Numbered from the stretch's first letter, positions 8,998-19,600 are shown. The stretch: 64,000 nt of DNA from Micromonospora rhizosphaerae (GCF_900091465.1 NZ_FMHV01000002.1:6200001-6264000); one strand, 5' to 3'. Numbers and translations: made by a program. Notes: a model not told the origin generated them from the sequence alone.

Positions 8998-11460
8998 GTG
9001 ACAACCGCGCACCGGAACCTCGGTTTCGTCGCCGCCGCCGCGACCCTGCTGGCCGCGGCGCCGCTGTCGGCCATCTTCGAGCGCTGGACGTGGCTGATCC
9101 AGGCGGCCATCGCGGTGGCCGTGGTGGCCGGCGCGGCGGCCCTGAGCCGCGTGGTCCGGGCGCCGCTGTGGGGCCAGGTCCTGGCCATGCTCGCCGGTCT
9201 CCTGCTCGCGCTGACCTGGATCTTCCCGGCCGGCACCGAGCTGCTCGCGTTCCTGCCGAGCCCGGGCACCCTCGCCCACTTCGGTGAGCTGCTCGGCGCG
9301 TCGGTGGCGGACATGCGGTCGTACGGCGTGGAGGTGCCGGACGTCGACTCGCTGCTGTTCCTCACGGTGCTCGGCATCGGCGGGGTCGCGGTGCTGGTCG
9401 ACGTGCTCGCCGTGGGACTGCGCCGCCCGGCGCTGGCCGGCCTGCCGATGCTGGCGATCTACTCGGTGCCGGTGGCGGTCTACGTGGACAGCGTCCCCGC
9501 GACGCCGTTCATCTTCGGCGCCTGCGGTTACCTCTGGCTGCTGGTCACCGACAACGTCGACCGGGTACGCCGGTTCGGCCGCCGGTTCACCGGCGAGGGC
9601 CGGGACGTCGACGTCTGGGAAGCCTCCCCGCTGGCCGCGGCGGGCCGGCGGCTGGCGGTGGTCGGCGTGGCACTGGCGGTGGCCCTGCCGCTGGCCGTGC
9701 CGGGGATGACCGGCGGCCTGATGGACACGGTCGGCTCCGGGACGGGCGACGGCACCGGGCGACCCGGCCAGGGCGGCAGCCAGGGACGGATCGACCTCTT
9801 CGCCGCGCTCAGCGGGCAGCTCAACCAGTCCGAGGTGACCGAGCTGGTCAAGGTCACCACCAACGAGCCGGCCCCCTTCTACCTGCGCTTCGGGGTGGCC
9901 GACGAGCTGCGGCCGGATGGCTTCCGGGTCCGGGCCCCGAGCGGACGGCCCGTCAACCGGGGCCTGCCGGACCCGACGGAGCGGAGCGTCCGGGGCGTCG
10001 ACCGGCAGCGTTACCGCGCCACCATCGAGGTGACGAAGAACCTCAACATGCCACTGCTGCCGGTCTACGCCGAGCCGGTGAAGACCGAGGACCTGAGCGG
10101 CAGCTGGTTCTATGACGCGAACCGCCAGATCGTCTTCTCCAACCGGGACAACTCCCGGGGCAAGCGTTACGCGTTCGACTACGTCCGCTCGACGTACAAC
10201 CCGGCGGCGCTGCGCGCGGCGCCGTCCCTGCCGGCGGACGACCCGGTGCTGCGCCAGCAGCTGACCTGGACCCCGACGGTGGTGGCGGTCGAGAAGCTGG
10301 TCAAGGACCTGATCAAGGGCAAGCAGAACGACTACGACAAGGTCCGGGCGATCTACGACTTCTTCTCCGTCGAGAACGAGTTCAGGTACTCGCTCTCCAC
10401 CCGGGGCGGCACCAGCGGGGATGACATCACCGACTTCCTCACCGGCAGGGTGGGCTTCTGCCAGCAGTACGCCGCCGCGATGGCGTGGCTGGTCCGGGCG
10501 GCGGGCATCCCGGCGCGGGTGGCGTTCGGCTTCACCAACGGCAGCAACTCCAGCGGCGGCACGTACGTGCTGACCAACCGGAACCTGCACGCCTGGACCG
10601 AGGTCTACTTCGCCGAGATCGGCTGGGTGCCGTTCGACGCCACCCCGGCGGCGAGCATCCAGGGGTCGGTCCGATCGGCCTGGGCCCCGGACGTCGACGC
10701 TCCCGAGGAGCCCACCCCATTGCCGAGCGGCGCGTCCGCCCCCGGCGGGGTCGACCCCTCGGCCGGCCCAGAGGGGCCGGACCGCATGGACAAGGAGATC
10801 GACGCCGGCCTCAGTATCGACGGCGGCGGCCCGACCCGGCAGGCCCCGGTCTGGCCATGGTGGACGGCGGGAGCGCTCGCCCTGCTGGCGCTGCTCGCCG
10901 CGCCGGCGCTGCGCCGGGCCGCGCTGCGCCGCCGTCGGGGCAGCCGGACGGCCGCACCGGCGGCCGCCACCATGGACCCCGCCCCGGACACGCCCGGCGG
11001 GGCACGCGAGGTGGTGGTCGGCGTGGCGGCGGACCGGGCCCGCGCGGACGCGCACGCCGCCTGGGACGAGCTGCTGGACACGCTGATCGACTTCCGGGTA
11101 CGCGTCGATCGCACGGAGACGCCCCGGGCGACGGCCGCCCGCCTGGTCCGGGAGACGCTCACCGAGGATGCTGACGCCGCCACGGCGGTCCGGCTGCTCG
11201 GCCGCGCCGAGGAGCGGGCCCGCTACGCCCGCGATCCGCTCACCGGCGAAGAGCTGCACCCGGCGCTACGGAGGGTGCGCGGGGCGCTGGCGGCCCAGGC
11301 CGACCGACGCACCCGCCTGCTCGCGGCCGTGCTGCCGCCGTCGGTGCTGCTGCGCTGGCGGGCCGCCCTGTCGGACACGTCGGCCCGCCTGGTCGTCACC
11401 ACCAGCCGGCTCCGAGGCAGCCTGCTCCGGTGGGACCCGCGCCGCCTCCTGGCCCGCTGA
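8998..11460 (+). CDS. TgpA-like transglutaminase membrane protein (DUF3488/DUF4129)
   Basis: 820 aa. The N-terminus carries five or six membrane segments (DUF3488), then a transglutaminase-like domain with the Cys in TGRVGFCQQYAAAMAWLVRAAGIPARV, the His in NRNLHAWTEVYF and the Asp in WVPFDATPAA: a complete Cys-His-Asp triad. A Pro/Gly linker, another membrane helix (WPWWTAGALALLALLAAPAL) and a C-terminal DUF4129-like helical domain follow. It starts at GTG 16 nt after the DUF58 stop. The natural substrate of this family in actinobacteria is not established. Confidence 0.9.
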   Translation: MTTAHRNLGFVAAAATLLAAAPLSAIFERWTWLIQAAIAVAVVAGAAALSRVVRAPLWGQVLAMLAGLLLALTWIFPAGTELLAFLPSPGTLAHFGELLGASVADMRSYGVEVPDVDSLLFLTVLGIGGVAVLVDVLAVGLRRPALAGLPMLAIYSVPVAVYVDSVPATPFIFGACGYLWLLVTDNVDRVRRFGRRFTGEGRDVDVWEASPLAAAGRRLAVVGVALAVALPLAVPGMTGGLMDTVGSGTGDGTGRPGQGGSQGRIDLFAALSGQLNQSEVTELVKVTTNEPAPFYLRFGVADELRPDGFRVRAPSGRPVNRGLPDPTERSVRGVDRQRYRATIEVTKNLNMPLLPVYAEPVKTEDLSGSWFYDANRQIVFSNRDNSRGKRYAFDYVRSTYNPAALRAAPSLPADDPVLRQQLTWTPTVVAVEKLVKDLIKGKQNDYDKVRAIYDFFSVENEFRYSLSTRGGTSGDDITDFLTGRVGFCQQYAAAMAWLVRAAGIPARVAFGFTNGSNSSGGTYVLTNRNLHAWTEVYFAEIGWVPFDATPAASIQGSVRSAWAPDVDAPEEPTPLPSGASAPGGVDPSAGPEGPDRMDKEIDAGLSIDGGGPTRQAPVWPWWTAGALALLALLAAPALRRAALRRRRGSRTAAPAAATMDPAPDTPGGAREVVVGVAADRARADAHAAWDELLDTLIDFRVRVDRTETPRATAARLVRETLTEDADAATAVRLLGRAEERARYARDPLTGEELHPALRRVRGALAAQADRRTRLLAAVLPPSVLLRWRAALSDTSARLVVTTSRLRGSLLRWDPRRLLAR

Positions 11461-11518
11461 TCCGGCCCAGCCGTCCGCCGGCGCCTCCCGCGTTGCCGGC
11501 GGACGGGGGCGTGCCGAG

Positions 11519-11597
11519 CAAGATCGCGCTACTTGCGGGAAGAAGTGGCGGCCTCGATTCCACGAGGCCACCACTTCCTGCGAACAGTGCGATCTTG
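11519..11597. terminator. 79-bp imperfect palindrome between convergent genes
   Basis: Outer arms CAAGATCGC (11519-11527) and GCGATCTTG (11589-11597), inner arms GAAGTGGCGGCCTCG and CGAGGCCACCACTTC (11542-11556 and 11563-11577, one mismatch), loop ATTCCA. It sits between the 3' ends of the transglutaminase gene (+) and the DUF3040 gene (-) and is likely a bidirectional terminator or an extragenic palindrome family member. Nothing else is seen between 11461 and 11713. Confidence 0.65.
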
Positions 11598-11713
11598 GCC
11601 GACGCCGCAGACCCGGCAGCGTGGGAGCAACAGGCATGGTGATGCGACCACGCTCGCCGGACTATGACTCCGGCGACGCGCCGTCGCGGCCCCGAATCAG
11701 GGGTGGGACGTGG

Positions 11714-12109
11714 TCAGCGGTGCCCCTCCGGGCGCTGCCGCCACCGGTCCTCCAACCGTTCGAGGAATGATCCCCGGCGACCCGTACGACCGCGGGGACG
11801 ACGGCGACTCGTCGTGCCGCCCACCACGTGCAGGTCGGGCGACTGGGAGCGGCGATGCGACTGCACCGCGTAGCCCAGCGAGGCCAGCATGACAACGAAA
11901 CCCGCCACCGACAGCAGCGGGGTGGTGATCACGACCCCGTAGACCAACAGGGCCAGACCAGCGATGACCACGCCGGCAGCGACGAGCAGGCGACGCCGCG
12001 CGTGGAAACGCGGGTCGCTGGCGCGCACGGCCGAGGCGAATTTGGGGTCCTCGGCAAGCGACCGCTCGATCTGCTCGAACAGCCGCTGCTCGTGCTCCGA
12101 GAGCGGCAC
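11714..12109 (-). CDS. DUF3040 domain small membrane protein
   Basis: 131 aa. It begins MPLSEHEQRLFEQIERSLAEDPKFA, the DUF3040 signature, followed by two hydrophobic helices (LLVAAGVVIAGLALLVYGVVI and LLSVAGFVVMLASLGYAV) and a basic tail. In actinobacteria DUF3040 genes are usually close to mraZ and dinB. Here dinB is immediately upstream and mraZ is 12 kb away, with leuS and the moxR operon in between. Function unknown. Confidence 0.9.
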   Translation of the reverse strand: MPLSEHEQRLFEQIERSLAEDPKFASAVRASDPRFHARRRLLVAAGVVIAGLALLVYGVVITTPLLSVAGFVVMLASLGYAVQSHRRSQSPDLHVVGGTTSRRRPRGRTGRRGSFLERLEDRWRQRPEGHR

Positions 12110-12224
12110 GGCACTCCTCCCCGGTCACGTTGGTCGGCCCGGTCGGGCCGACAGACCGTGGCAGCCATTCGGCTGCTTACCCGCAAGTCTACGAGGGGGC
12201 TCGCGCGTCGGAAAGCGGGACGAC

Positions 12225-13484
12225 CTAGGGGCGGGTCGGATTTTCCCTTCGATGCGGATCACGCTTGCCGAGAAGACTGGCCGGACCTATGACGGACCGC
12301 CCGAATCGGGCAGCGGCGGCGTCCGCGGCCGCCTCGGCCTCCCGCCAGCCGCGCTCGGGAGCGCCCAGGGTGAGCTGGCGCGGCGTCTCCCCGGCGGCGG
12401 CCAGCCCCTCCACCCGTACGCCGACCAGGCGGATCCGCTCCCCCGGGTCGAGGACGGTCCAGAGCGCCCAGGCCGTATCGAAGATCTCCCGGGCGGTGTC
12501 GGTCGGCACCGGCAGGGTGCGGGAGCGGTTGACGGTGCGGAAGTCGGCCAGCCGGACCTTGAGCGACACCGTCCGCCCCACCTGCCCGGCCCGGCGCAGC
12601 CGGGCGCCGACCTTCTCGGCCAGGGCGAGCATTGCCCGGCGGATCTCCAGCGGGTCGGCCACGTCGACGTCGAACGTCACCTCCGCGCCGATCGACTTCT
12701 CCACGTGCTCCGGGCTGACCCGGCGCGGGTCCCGCCCCCAGGCCAGCTCGTGCAGGTGCGTGGCGGGCGCCTCACCGACCGCCCGGCGCAGCATGCCGAA
12801 GGGCGCCTCGGCCAGGTCGCCGACGGTGTTCAGGCCGAGGCGGCGCAGCGCCTCGGCGGAGCGCTCCCCCACCCCCCACAGCGCCGCGACCGGCAGCGGG
12901 TGCAGGAAGTCGAGCACCCGGCTGGCCGGCACCACGAGCAGGCCGTCCGGCTTGGCCCGGGTGGAGCCCAGCTTGGCCACGAACTTGCTCGGCGCCACCC
13001 CGACCGAGCAGGTCAGCCCCTGCTCCTCGGCGACCCGGCGGCGGATCAGCCGGGCGATCTGGGCCGGCGGCCCGAAGAGCCGGCGGGCGCCGGCCACGTC
13101 GAGGAAGGCCTCGTCCAGGGAGAGCGGCTCGACCAGCGGGGTGACGTCGCGGAAGATCTGCATCACCGCCTTGGAGGCCGCCGAGTACGGCCCGAAGTCG
13201 GGAGGCAGGTAGACCGCGTGCGGGCAGAGCGCCCGGGCCTGGGCGGTGGGCATGGCGCTGCGGACGCCGTACCGGCGGGCCTCGTAGCTGGCGGAGCTGA
13301 CCACGCCGCGCGGCCCGATCCCGCCGACCACGACGGGCCGGCCGCGCAGCTCGGGACGGCGACGCACCTCGACCGAGGCGAAGAAGGCGTCCATGTCGAC
13401 GTGCAGGATGTGGCAGCCGGTGTCGTCGGCGTCCGGCCCGAAGCGCGGATCCCCGCCCCGGGGCAACGACTGGCTGCGGCCCAT
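12225..13484 (-). CDS. dinB: DNA polymerase IV (Y-family, DinB)
   Basis: 419 aa translesion polymerase. Catalytic residues are visible in ILHVDMDAFFASVEVRRRPEL (first Asp pair) and EPLSLDEAFLDVAG (Asp-Glu). The thumb has WGVGERSAEALRRLGLNTVGDLA (helix-hairpin-helix), then the little-finger region. The start ATG at 13484 lies 6 nt after a TAGCCT -10 box (13491-13496), so the mRNA is probably leaderless. No LexA box was found upstream. It has a long Arg/Pro-rich tail with no evident clamp motif at the very end. Confidence 0.94.
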   Translation of the reverse strand: MGRSQSLPRGGDPRFGPDADDTGCHILHVDMDAFFASVEVRRRPELRGRPVVVGGIGPRGVVSSASYEARRYGVRSAMPTAQARALCPHAVYLPPDFGPYSAASKAVMQIFRDVTPLVEPLSLDEAFLDVAGARRLFGPPAQIARLIRRRVAEEQGLTCSVGVAPSKFVAKLGSTRAKPDGLLVVPASRVLDFLHPLPVAALWGVGERSAEALRRLGLNTVGDLAEAPFGMLRRAVGEAPATHLHELAWGRDPRRVSPEHVEKSIGAEVTFDVDVADPLEIRRAMLALAEKVGARLRRAGQVGRTVSLKVRLADFRTVNRSRTLPVPTDTAREIFDTAWALWTVLDPGERIRLVGVRVEGLAAAGETPRQLTLGAPERGWREAEAAADAAAARFGRSVIGPASLLGKRDPHRRENPTRP

Positions 13485-13579
13485 GCCGGCAGGCTAGCCG
13501 CCCGGTCCGACAACCCGGCCCGCGCCCGACCCGACAAGCAGCAGCCGGCAGCGCGACGAGCGGCAGCCAGCCGAGCCGG

Positions 13580-14743
13580 TCAGCCCCGGACGACCAGCAG
13601 CGGGATGGTCATCTCGGCCGCCGTGTCCGCGCCGTGGTACGCCACCAGCCGCGACTCCATCGGCCTCTCCGACCGGGTGGCCACCACCGCGTACGTGCCG
13701 CGGCAGACCACCACCACGTCGCCGATCCGGCGCAGGTGCTCCTCGGGCACCGGCCCGAACCAACCGGTGGCCACCGCCTCGTCCCGGGTGGCCACCCACG
13801 CGGCGTCGCCCAGCACCGCCGACCAGGCGGCCACCACGTCGGCGACCGCGCCCGGCTCGACGTGCAGGTAGCGGACCCGGGGCTCGCCGGCCACCACCCG
13901 CACCCCGGCCCCCAGGCGCGGGTCGGTGTCCAGGTCGAACCGGTGCGCCTGCGGCACGTTGAGCTGACCGTGGTCGGCGGTGACCAGCAGCGCGGCGTCC
14001 GGCGGCAGCCCGTCGACCAGCCGGGCGAGCAGCCGGTCCACCTCGGCGGCGGCGAGCCGCCAGGGCGCCGAGTCGACCCCGGAGAGGTGGCCGTGCCGGT
14101 CCAGGTCGGGGTGGTAGCCGGAGACCAGGGTCGGGCCGGTGCCGGCGGCCAGCGCGGTGAGCATCTGCACGGCGAGCGCGTCGACGTCCGAGGCGCCCCG
14201 GTAGTCGCCGCCGCGGTTGGCGGCCAGGGTGAGGCCGCTGCCGCCGTACTCGGGACGGCTGACCACGGTGACCGCGACGCCGGCGGCCCGGGCCCGCTCG
14301 TACTGGGTGGGCACCGGCTGCCAGCGCAGCGGCTCCGGGTCGTCGGCCCACTCGATGTGGCTGAGCACCCGGTCGGTGTCGGGGACCCGGACCTTGAACC
14401 CCAGCACTCCGTGCGCCCCGGCCGGGGCACCGGCGCCCAGGGTGACCAGGCTGGTCGGGGTGGTGGAGGGGAAGCCGGAGGTCAGCGGCGTGCCGACGGT
14501 GGCGGCGAGGCCGGCCAGGGTCGGCGCGTACGGGGCGGCGGTGGGGATCTGGTACCAGCCGAGCCCGTCGACCAGCAGCACGGCGATCCGGCGTACCCCG
14601 GCCAGCCGCGGCCCGAGGCCGAGCAGGTCGACGGCGCCGGCGACGCCGAGCACGGCCAGCGCGCTGGGTAGGAGGTCGGCCAGGCTGCCCCCGCCGTAGC
14701 GCGGGGCGACCGGCTCGAACGGCCCGACCGACACCGCGGTCAC
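13580..14743 (-). CDS. type I phosphodiesterase / nucleotide pyrophosphatase family
   Basis: 387 aa alkaline phosphatase superfamily. Metal ligands and nucleophile are seen: LLVDGLGW (Asp), GFPSTTPTSLVTLG (Thr nucleophile), SGYHPDLDRHGHLSG (Asp/His) and LLVTADHGQ (Asp-His). No signal peptide is evident, so it is probably cytoplasmic. The start overlaps the stop of the upstream methyltransferase gene by 4 nt, so the two are one transcription unit. The substrate cannot be told from sequence. Confidence 0.88.
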   Translation of the reverse strand: MTAVSVGPFEPVAPRYGGGSLADLLPSALAVLGVAGAVDLLGLGPRLAGVRRIAVLLVDGLGWYQIPTAAPYAPTLAGLAATVGTPLTSGFPSTTPTSLVTLGAGAPAGAHGVLGFKVRVPDTDRVLSHIEWADDPEPLRWQPVPTQYERARAAGVAVTVVSRPEYGGSGLTLAANRGGDYRGASDVDALAVQMLTALAAGTGPTLVSGYHPDLDRHGHLSGVDSAPWRLAAAEVDRLLARLVDGLPPDAALLVTADHGQLNVPQAHRFDLDTDPRLGAGVRVVAGEPRVRYLHVEPGAVADVVAAWSAVLGDAAWVATRDEAVATGWFGPVPEEHLRRIGDVVVVCRGTYAVVATRSERPMESRLVAYHGADTAAEMTIPLLVVRG

Positions 14744-15471
14744 GCCGGGCGGCGGGCGAAGAGGTGCAGCTGGGCGGCGAGGTCCCGGTACGGCGACCGG
14801 GCGGCCAGGGCCCGTTCCAGCTCGATCAGGGCGGCCGGCTGGCCGTCCGCCACGGCCGCGGGGAGCAGGTCGGCGAGGACGCGTACCCCGTGGATCTCCT
14901 CGACCGTGAGCCCGGCGCCGGTCAGCAGCGCGGCGGCGCGGTCCGCGTCGTAGCGCCGGCGCAGGGTGTCCCGGGGCCCGGTGCTGCCGTGCGGGTCGGC
15001 GGCGAGCGCGGCGGCCACGTCGAGGTGGCCGTTCATCGCCCGGCCGAGCACCGCGCCGGCCCGGCCGGCGACCAGGACGCTGGCCGCCCCACCGGGGCGC
15101 AGCGCCGCGGCCAGCGCGGAGACCACCGGGGCGGGATCGTCGACGACCTCCAGGACGGAGTGGCAGAGGGCCAGGTCGACGCTGGCCGGCTCGACCAGCC
15201 CGGCGAGCGCGTCGGCGTCGCCCTGCAGCGCGCGTACCCGATCGGCGACCCCGGCCTCCGCGGCCCGGCGGGTCAGCGCGGCGAGCGCGTCGGGGCTGGC
15301 GTCGACCACGGTGACCCGGTGGCCGGCCTCGGCGAGTGGGACCGCGAAACCGCCGGTCCCGCCGCCGACGTCGAGCACGGTCAGTCGCTCGCCGGCGCGG
15401 CGGTCGAGCTCGGCCCGGAGCACCGACCAGATGACGGCGGTACGGGGGGTCAACGTTCGCGTCTGCTCCAC
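14740..15471 (-). CDS. class I SAM-dependent methyltransferase
   Basis: About 243 aa. Motif I is LTVLDVGGGTGGFAVPLAEAG, the acidic end of beta 2 is VTVVDASPDAL, and motif IV is VDLALCHSVLEVV. The GTG at 15471 (VEQTRTLTPR) is preferred because a TAGGCT -10 box (15479-15484) lies 7 nt before it, implying a leaderless message; a GTG at 15498 would sit upstream of that promoter. The Actinobacterial cluster with the phosphodiesterase and dinB is conserved in related genera, but the substrate is unknown. Confidence 0.87.
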   Translation of the reverse strand: MEQTRTLTPRTAVIWSVLRAELDRRAGERLTVLDVGGGTGGFAVPLAEAGHRVTVVDASPDALAALTRRAAEAGVADRVRALQGDADALAGLVEPASVDLALCHSVLEVVDDPAPVVSALAAALRPGGAASVLVAGRAGAVLGRAMNGHLDVAAALAADPHGSTGPRDTLRRRYDADRAAALLTGAGLTVEEIHGVRVLADLLPAAVADGQPAALIELERALAARSPYRDLAAQLHLFARRPA

Positions 15472-15536
15472 CCGGTCGAGCCTAGTCACCCGCGCCACTC
15501 ACCCATTGCGGCCGGTGGTGGCGATGCGCGTGGTGC

Positions 15537-15704
15537 TCAGGCCTCGGCCCCGCCCTCGGGGTCCTGCTCGGCGCGGGACCGCCGGGCGTTGGCCACCGGC
15601 CCGTCGGTCACCGGGTACTCCCGGGCCTCGCACTGGTGCGGGTGCCAGTCCGCCCCCAGCCGGGTCCGCCGGCTGTTGGCCACCCTGTGGTACGTCTCGC
15701 TCAT
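15537..15704 (-). CDS. 55-aa conserved-looking small protein
   Basis: MSETYHRVANSRRTRLGADW and onward, ending in an acidic EQDPEGGAEA tail. It has an ideal ribosome site (GGGGAGG 6 nt upstream of the ATG), a complete frame, a basic middle with two VAN-type repeats (RVANSRR and PVANARR), and no membrane segment. I do not recognise a named family. The repeat of V-A-N-x-R-R is a notable feature. It lies between the methyltransferase gene and the divergent TauE gene. Confidence 0.65.
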   Translation of the reverse strand: MSETYHRVANSRRTRLGADWHPHQCEAREYPVTDGPVANARRSRAEQDPEGGAEA

Positions 15705-15821
15705 CGTTCCTCCCCTCGTAGTACCGGAAACCGGAACGCCTCCTGAAACAAATGGATCGTGTAAAACGATGCCGCATGTGTCGGTTATCTCCGAGCCGGC
15801 CGGTTGTCCGCCCGCCCTCCG

Positions 15822-16559
15822 GTGCGCCAGTCTCGGCGGGTGGTCATCCTGCTCAGCGCGTTCGGCATCGTGCTGCTCGGCGCCTTCGCCCAGGCGGTCA
15901 GCGGCTTCGGGTACGCGCTGGTGACCGTGCCGTTGCTGGCCGCCGCCGTCGACCCGCGCGCCGCCGTGGTGGTGTCGGCGCTGACCGGCATCGGGCTGAC
16001 CCTCACCGCGGCCGTTCGGGAACGCGCGTACGCCCGGTGGCGGGTCGCGGGGGCACTCACCGCCACCGCCCTGCTCGGCCTGCCGGCCGGCCTGCTGGTC
16101 CTCGCGCGCGCGCCGGAGCGGCTGCTGAGCGCGCTGATCGCGGCCGTGGTGCTCGGCTGCGCCGCGCTGGTCTGGTCCGGGGCGCGGATCCGCACCGGAC
16201 GGCTCGGTCTCGGGGCCATCGGCGTCATCGTCGGGGTGCTCACCGCCGCCACCGGGACGAACGGGCCACCTCTGGTCGCCGCGTTCCACTCGCTCGGCTA
16301 CGACCCGCGCACCTTCCGGGCCACCCTGGCGGCGACCTTCTCCGGCACCAGCCTGATCGGGCTGACGGGGTTCCTGCTGGCCGGTCAGGTGCACGCCGAC
16401 GTGGTGCGGATCTCCCTCGTGGCGCTGCCCGCGGTGCCGCTCGGCTGGTGGCTGGGAAACCGGCTGTTCCACCGCATCGACCCGGTGGTGTTCCGCCGGA
16501 TCGTGCTGGTCGGGCTGCTGGGCAGCGCCGGCGCCGCGCTCGCGAGCCTCGCCGGCTGA
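15822..16559 (+). CDS. sulfite exporter TauE/SafE family membrane protein
   Basis: About 245 aa with around eight hydrophobic helices. The N-terminal GAFAQAVSGFGYALVTVPLL and the central GVLTAATGTNGPPLVAAFHSLG are the paired TauE/SafE motifs. The family exports sulfonates, sulfite or related anions, mostly by inference. The start is uncertain among GTG 15822, GTG 15840 and TTG 15804, and no good ribosome site marks one. It is convergent with dnaE2. Confidence 0.87.
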   Translation: MRQSRRVVILLSAFGIVLLGAFAQAVSGFGYALVTVPLLAAAVDPRAAVVVSALTGIGLTLTAAVRERAYARWRVAGALTATALLGLPAGLLVLARAPERLLSALIAAVVLGCAALVWSGARIRTGRLGLGAIGVIVGVLTAATGTNGPPLVAAFHSLGYDPRTFRATLAATFSGTSLIGLTGFLLAGQVHADVVRISLVALPAVPLGWWLGNRLFHRIDPVVFRRIVLVGLLGSAGAALASLAG

Positions 16560-16605
16560 GCCCGGTCGTCCGCGGACCGCGTTCCGGGTCGGCGCGCGTC
16601 CCGGG

Positions 16606-19600
16606 TCAGCGGAAGTCGCGGGACGCCGGGGCCACCGGCGGCTCGATCGCGTCGAGCCGGTCGGCGGTGAGGGTGGTGACCCCCTCGTGCCGCTGCAACC
16701 GGCCGCGCACCACCAGGGCGGTGCTGGTCTTCGCCACCCGGCGGTAGCGCTGCCAGAGCCCCGGCGAGCAGGTGACGTTGAGCATCCCGGTCTCGTCCTC
16801 GAGGTTGAGGAAGGTGACCCCGCCCGCGGTCGCCGGCCGCTGCCGGTGGGTGACGATCCCGCCGACCCGGATCCGCTGGCCGGGCTCGACCCGGCCGAGC
16901 CGGGCGATCGGCACCGCGCCCAGGGCGTCGAGCCGGTCGCGGATGAACCGCGCCGGGTGGCTCTCCGGCGACAGCCCGGTGGCCCAGACGTCGGCGACCA
17001 GCCGGTCCACCGCTTCCATCCCGGGCAGGGTGGGCGCGGCCGCGCCGGTCACCGTGCCGGGCAGCCGGCCCGGCCGGTCCTGGGCCGCCGCGCCGGCGGC
17101 CCAGAGCGCCTGCCGCCGGGTCAGCCCGAAACAGGCGAAGGCGTCCGCGGTGGCCAGCGCCTCGAGCTGCGCGGCGGTGAGACCGACCCGCCGGGCCAGG
17201 TCCGGCATGTCCCGGTACGGCCCGTGCGCCGTCCGGTCGGCCTCGATCCGCTCGGCCACGTCCTCGCCGAGGGTACGGACGCTGCCCAGCCCCAGCCGGA
17301 CGGCGGGCCCGCCCAGCCCCCAGGCGTGCGGCGGCTCCCCCGGCTGGCTGCCCCACCGGGTCTCCGGGGTGGATTCCAGCACCGCCTTCGCGCCGCTGGC
17401 GTTGATGTCCGGGCGGCGCACCTCGACGCCGTGCCGGCGGGCGTCGTCGACCAGGCTCTGCGGCGAGTAGAAGCCCATCGGCTGGGCGTTGAGCAGGGCG
17501 GCCAGGAACGGCGCCGGGTGGTAGCGCTTGAGCCAGGAGCTGGCGTAGACCAGGTAGGCGAAGCTCATCGCGTGGCTCTCCGGGAAGCCGTAGCTGGCGA
17601 AGGCGGTGAGCTTGCGGTAGACATCGTCGGCCAACTCGCCGGTGATGCCCCGCTCGGCCATCCCGGCGTAGAGCCGGTCGGCGATCTGCGCCATCCGCTC
17701 GGCCGAGCGTTTGGCCCCCATGGCCCGGCGCAGCTGGTCGGCCCCGGCCGCGTCGAAGCCGGCCAGGTCGATCGCGAGCTGCATCAGCTGCTCCTGGAAC
17801 AACGGCACGCCGAGGGTCTTCTCCAGCGCGTTGCGCATCAGCGGGTGCGGGAACGTCACCGGCTCCTGGCCGTTCTTGCGCCGGATGTACGGGTGCACCG
17901 AGCCGCCCTGGATCGGGCCGGGCCGGATCAGCGCCACCTCCACCACCAGGTCGTAGAAGCAGCGGGGCTTGAGCCGGGGCAGGGTGGCCATCTGGGCGCG
18001 GCTCTCCACCTGGAACACCCCGACCGAGTCGGCCCGGCAGAGCATGTCGTAGACCTCGGGGTCGTCCAGGGTCATGTCGCCCAGGTCGAGGCTCATCCCG
18101 ATCATGTCGTAGCCGTAGTGCAGCGCGGAGAGCATGCCGAGCCCGAGCAGGTCGAACTTGACCAGGCCGACCGCCGCGCAGTCGTCCTTGTCCCACTGGA
18201 GCACGCTGCGGCCGGGCATCCGCCCCCACTCCACCGGGCAGACCTCGATCACCGGCCGGTCGCAGATCACCATGCCGCCGGAGTGGATGCCCAGGTGCCG
18301 GGGGAACGTCTGCAGCTCGTTGGCGTACGCGACGACCTGCTCGGGGATGTCCTCCACGTCGACCGAGGCGACCGAGCCCCAGCGGTCGATCTGCTTGCTC
18401 CAGGCGTCCTGCTGGCCGGGCGAGAAGCCGAACGCCTTGGCCACGTCCCGCACCGCCGACCGCGGCCGGTAGGAGATGACGTTGGCCACCTGGGCGGTGT
18501 GCTCCCGGCCGTACCGGGTGTAGACGTGCTGGATCACCTCCTCCCGGCGGTCGGACTCGATGTCCACGTCGATGTCCGGTGGGCCGTCCCGCTCCGGGGC
18601 GAGGAAGCGCTCGAAGAGCAGCCGGTGCCGGACCGCGTCCACATTGGTGATCCGCAGCGCGTAGCAGACCGCCGAGTTGGCCGCCGAGCCCCGGCCCTGG
18701 CAGTAGATGTCCTGCTCCCGGCAGAACGTGACGATGTCGTAGACCACCAGGAAGTAGCCGGGGAAGCCCAGCTCCTCGATCATCGCCAGCTCGTGGTCGA
18801 GCTGCGCGTACGCCTCGGGGTGCGCCTCGGGCGGGCCGTACCGCTCCCGGGCGCCGTCCATGGTGAGCTTGCGCAGCCAGCTCATCTCGGTGTGCCCGGG
18901 CGGCACCGGGTACGCCGGCAGCTTCGGCGCGACCAGTTGCAGGTCGAACGCGAGCTCCGCGCCGAACTCGGCGGCCCGGGCCACCGCCCCCGGGTACGCG
19001 GCGAACCGCGCCGCCATCTCGGCGCCGCTGCGCAGGTGGGCGGTGGCCGCGGCGGGCAGCCAGCCGTCGATCTCGTCCAGGCTGCGCCGGGCCCGGACGG
19101 CGGCCAGGGTGGTGGCCAGCCGGCGTCGGCCCGGGGTGGCGTAGTGCACGTTGTTGGTGGCGACCGTGGGCAGCCCGGCGGAAGCGGCCAGCTCGGCGAG
19201 GGCGTCGTTGCGGTCGGCGTCGACCGGGTGGCCGTGGTCGGTCAGCTCCACCGCCACCGTCTCGGCGCCGAAGAGCGCGGTCAGCCGGTCCAGCTCCCGG
19301 GCCGCCGCGTCGACGCCCTCGGTGAGCAGGGCGGCCGGCACGTGCCCCTTGCGACAGCCGGTGAGCACCAGCACGTGGTCGCGCAGCTCGGCCGCGACCT
19401 CCTCCAGCTCCCCGTAGACCGGGCGGCCCTTCTCCCCGCCACGCAGCTGGGCGCGGGAGATCGTGGCCGCCAGCCGGGCGTACCCCTCGTGCCCGTGGGC
19501 GAGCACCAGCAGGTGCCGGCCGAGCGGGTCGGGCTCGCCGTTCTGCGGACCGGGCAGCCCGAGGGAGAGCTCGGCGCCGAAAATCGTCGGCAGGTGCAGC

